The position numbers were made by a program, and so were the translations under genes. A stretch of DNA of 64,000 nt from Paramecium pentaurelia (Eukaryota > Ciliophora > Oligohymenophorea > Peniculida > Parameciidae). Where the stretch lies: contig CAJJDO010000111.1 in assembly GCA_905183005.1 (NCBI GenBank), positions 128,942 through 192,941 on the forward strand, given 5' to 3'. Shown here one piece after another: positions 61,101 to 64,000 of the stretch. How positions within the stretch are numbered: position 1 is the first letter of the stretch; the number at the start of each line of letters is the position of its first letter. Below the pieces are notes generated by a model. It had not been told where the DNA came from, did not search any database, and saw nothing but the letters and a program-made list of their open reading frames with translations.

Positions 61101-64000
61101 ATTGAATATGAATAAATTACAGCAAATACATAATTAATATTACCTCCCAAAACATAAACTCCATACCAATCATCATTTGTTAAAATATTAAATATAGTCA
61201 TAAATGCCTTAAAAATATTATCATATGAATGCAATTATCCTAAAGAATCTGTTTAATCAAAATAACCAGCATACATCTCCATACCAATCATTGCATAAAC
61301 AAAGATAACTAAAAAAAATAAGAATGTCAAATATATATATTATCGAAATGTTTTCTATGCAATATGTCCAATTGCTACTGCCATCTTATTATATTTTAAT
61401 ACTCGATAAAATAGAAGACATTTTGTCCCTCTTATCAATCTAAGATTTTATTCATTTAAATTTGTCATTACTGAACTCATAGTGAGTTCGATGAAGTTCA
61501 AAATTACTATGCAAGATTATAATACATAATCAGGACTTTAAGAAATATCCTTAAAAGAAAAAGCAAAAAATCTTAATACTAATTCTACGCATAAGAATAT
61601 TGTTGAAACATCCTCTTAATTTGAAATTATTACTGAATCAGCTATTCCTTACAATGATAGGAATGTAAAATTGATTAAAATAACACAATCAAAAAACAAT
61701 TAGCTTATTTATGATGTAATAAATAGATAGGAGTATTTACGCAATGTTTCTATCTTACCTTAAACTCCAAGCATCCAAATTTAAATATCAATAAAATTTA
61801 GTCTTTTTAATACATCTCTGAAATTAAACAATCTAGATTCATTTAATTTTAAAACATCATTTCCAGACCAAGTTTTTTTTGATATTTAATTCTATTGAAT
61901 ATCTTTTCTTCTCAATAATCTATATTAAAATTCATTGGAAGGCTGAGAATTTTTATTTTTCTGAATTTTAGCATTAATTTTTGTAGATACTCCTTCATGA
62001 TTTAAATAATATCCTTGGATATATACATAATTTTAATCTTATTTTTTAATGGCAAATGGAACCTTATTATCACCTAAGGAAAGTTTTAGTCTATGAGATT
62101 GTGCAATACTTTGCTTTTAATTACAAAGATTTTGATCGAAAGAATTATTAGTATCAGCTTATTCATCTTCTGTCTAATTAAGAATAATTCTTTTGACCTT
62201 ACGAACTGGAAAATGATTGAGTTTTTTATGATCATACACAATTTATTATATCTTTTTTTATTTGATATCAGGATAAACAACTGGTATTTTTATATTTCTC
62301 ATATTAATAATTTCTTTTTCTAATTCCTTTTTCTCACAATCAGGTAAACTATTTATATAAAAATATGAATTACTTTAGAGTTGGTAAAACATCTCCTTCA
62401 CTTTCAAATCTCTATTGAATTTATTAATTGACACAAGATTACAATTATGAAAATTAAAAAGATTTTAATCTTTCTAATATTTATAATTCAATTTCATCTT
62501 CAGTATATTTTTTAATATGAACATTCTTTTGTTTCTCATTCAATATTTAGAATTTAGGCAATAATATATTTTTTACTGTAAAATTCTATATTTTATAAAT
62601 TATTCTTTTAAAATAACTTTGCTAAAATATTGTAATAATATTTTATTACTTTTGGATTTTAATCATCATTCTTTTTTTATTTAGCTGATAGTATTCTTGT
62701 TTTATTTGAATTTGCTTTTTCATTTATATTCTCTTCTATTTTAATAGTTCTATAAGAGGATTTTAAAGCTTATCTATATCTTTGAATAACAGAAAAAAAC
62801 TCAATATATCTCAAAAAAGCAACATCAAAAACATTAATAATATCTCTTTCTGGCAATTCTCTATTCTCCTTAATCTTTTATTATATTTATTTCATTTCTT
62901 CTTCTTTAGCATTCTCTTCTGTAGCTTCAGCATAATGTATTTTAATAACTGCAATAACCAAATTAAATCCAAAGAAACCACAAACAAAAATAATTAATAA
63001 ATAATATAACCAAGTCCAAGGATGATATATTCTCATAGTAAAGAACATTACCCAACTCCAATCATCCATTGTAATAGTTCTCAATACTTATCCATAAGAA
63101 TAAATTACATTATTAAATGATGTTGGTAATTTTGGAGTAAATGATGAAAATTAACACGACATTCCTTCCTCATAACATGAATTTTAATTGCATTATATCC
63201 AACCATCAGTTTCATCTCCATTATCATATTGACATCTATAATTAAATAAACCTTGAAACAAAAAAACTCCTATTATTGCAAAAAATAAAGAAAATAATCC
63301 TACTATCATTAAAGCTTCTAAAAGAAATCTAAAAGATTATTTCAATGCTTTTAACATCACTCCTAATCCTGAAAAGATATCTCCTAAATAAAGTAGCAAT
63401 GTTATCACTCTTAAAGGAGATACATCTACTATAAATACATCAGGATAATTTATGTTTAAAACATAAACTACAACCAAAATACAATCAAATATATCTTAGA
63501 AATTTTTAAAAAAGGCTCCTTTTGGAATTAATACACCTGAAGCTACTATTCTGATTCCCAACTCTATCAAGAAACAAATCATAATAGCTTTCTCCATATT
63601 TTTAGTTGAAAGTGGATCTTAATTAGTTTAAGAGTATATGTATAATGCAACATTAAAAATAATTAGAAAAGACATAATTATTTTATACAGAACACTTCTG
63701 ATTATTCTTTTGCATAAGATTGGAATAAATAAAGAATAATAAACTATTTATTTTCTTAATTTTAGAAATTTTTTATCATCATTATAAACCTATTAATTAC
63801 TATTTTAATATTACATTAATTTCATAATGCAATCTTTCGAATCCATGAAGATCCTATAATTTAACATAGTATGGATCTTCAAATGGGTTTCTTTCATATA
63901 ATTTTTAATATTTTTTCTTCATTTTATCATCTACCTCTTAATCGTCAGTATAATCATCATCTTCACTATCACTTATTTATTATTTGCCTCTACTTTGAGT
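58131..64000 (-). CDS. Four-domain voltage-gated cation channel with all-Asp pore ring (N-terminus cut by window)
   Basis: 1,913 residues visible, introns 63790-63814, 62622-62649, 62349-62373, 58766-58790 and 58363-58387; the span minus introns is an exact multiple of three. Four six-segment repeats. Pore motifs are TMDDW (I, about 63058-63072), TNDDW (II, about 61158), TFDGW (III, about 60075) and SGDDW (IV, about 59185). The selectivity position is Asp in all four. S4 segments have few charges in I and II (PLRVITLLLYLG; NLRLIRGTKCLLFYRVLK) and more in III (FRVMKLMYRISWLNTLRL) and IV (AIRCLRIILIFQGLINLQRL). The I-II linker is unusually long (about 300 residues). The C-tail includes ENLWDVGKLASSFKLQCDHF, EF-hand-like. 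Likely Ca2+-selective; identity with a known Paramecium current cannot be assigned. Confidence 0.92.

Noticed and set aside
1..64000. CRISPR arrays, prokaryotic operons, Shine-Dalgarno sites
   Set aside because: The sequence is a spliced eukaryotic nuclear genome; no direct-repeat/spacer pattern was seen.
1..64000. tRNA and rRNA genes
   Set aside because: I did not recognise any tRNA or rRNA, but short tRNAs could be missed by eye; a tRNA covariance scan would settle it.

Overview
The window is macronuclear DNA of a ciliate, most likely a Paramecium of the aurelia type. Genes read through only if TAA and TAG mean glutamine and TGA is the sole stop. They are interrupted by GT...AG introns of about 21-34 bases. 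The DNA is very AT-rich, genes lie tens to a few hundred bases apart on both strands, and the content is typical of ciliates: four-domain cation channels, a TTL-like ligase, SHIPPO-repeat, TPR and LRR proteins, a cyclic-nucleotide-gated channel and a PAS-type sensor. For most intron-bearing genes I checked that span minus proposed introns is a multiple of three; exceptions are stated. All functions are inferred from sequence recalled against known families; no search was run.

Layout. 0-12 kb: end of a cyclic-nucleotide-gated K+ channel (cut by the left edge), cathepsin C, two uncharacterised genes, a SHIPPO-repeat protein, a YANK-like AGC kinase, ribosomal protein uL13, a Nudix hydrolase, a small acylation-candidate protein, a TPR-like protein and a PX-domain protein. 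12-24.6 kb: ribosomal eL31, a membrane RBR ubiquitin ligase, an (ATAAT)n array, a probable decayed gene, a CTD-type phosphatase, a coiled-coil protein, pterin dehydratase, an ER thioredoxin-fold protein and an ESCRT-III subunit. 24.6-35.5 kb: a small Cys-rich protein, ribosomal eL42, a coiled-coil protein, a TTLL ligase, a BAH-PHD protein and a B-box protein 50 bases apart, and an unknown gene. 35.5-50 kb: a cyclin-like pseudogene, an unknown basic/Q-rich protein, an SDS22-like LRR protein, a small unknown, a hybrid histidine kinase, a CENP-B/Tc5-type DNA-binding protein with a neighbouring ORF, and a 1,419-residue membrane PAS-type sensor. 50-64 kb: two four-domain voltage-gated cation channels on the minus strand, separated by two uncharacterised genes; the second runs off the right edge.

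The most notable content is the channel pair. The left channel is Cav-like but its pore ring reads Glu/Asp/Glu/Gln, the Gln being a TAA codon. The right one has Asp at all four pore positions, a ring otherwise characteristic of CatSper, but here on one polypeptide. With the CNG channel, PAS sensor, SHIPPO protein and TTLL enzyme, much of the window relates to membrane excitability and cilia, although nothing indicates co-regulation.
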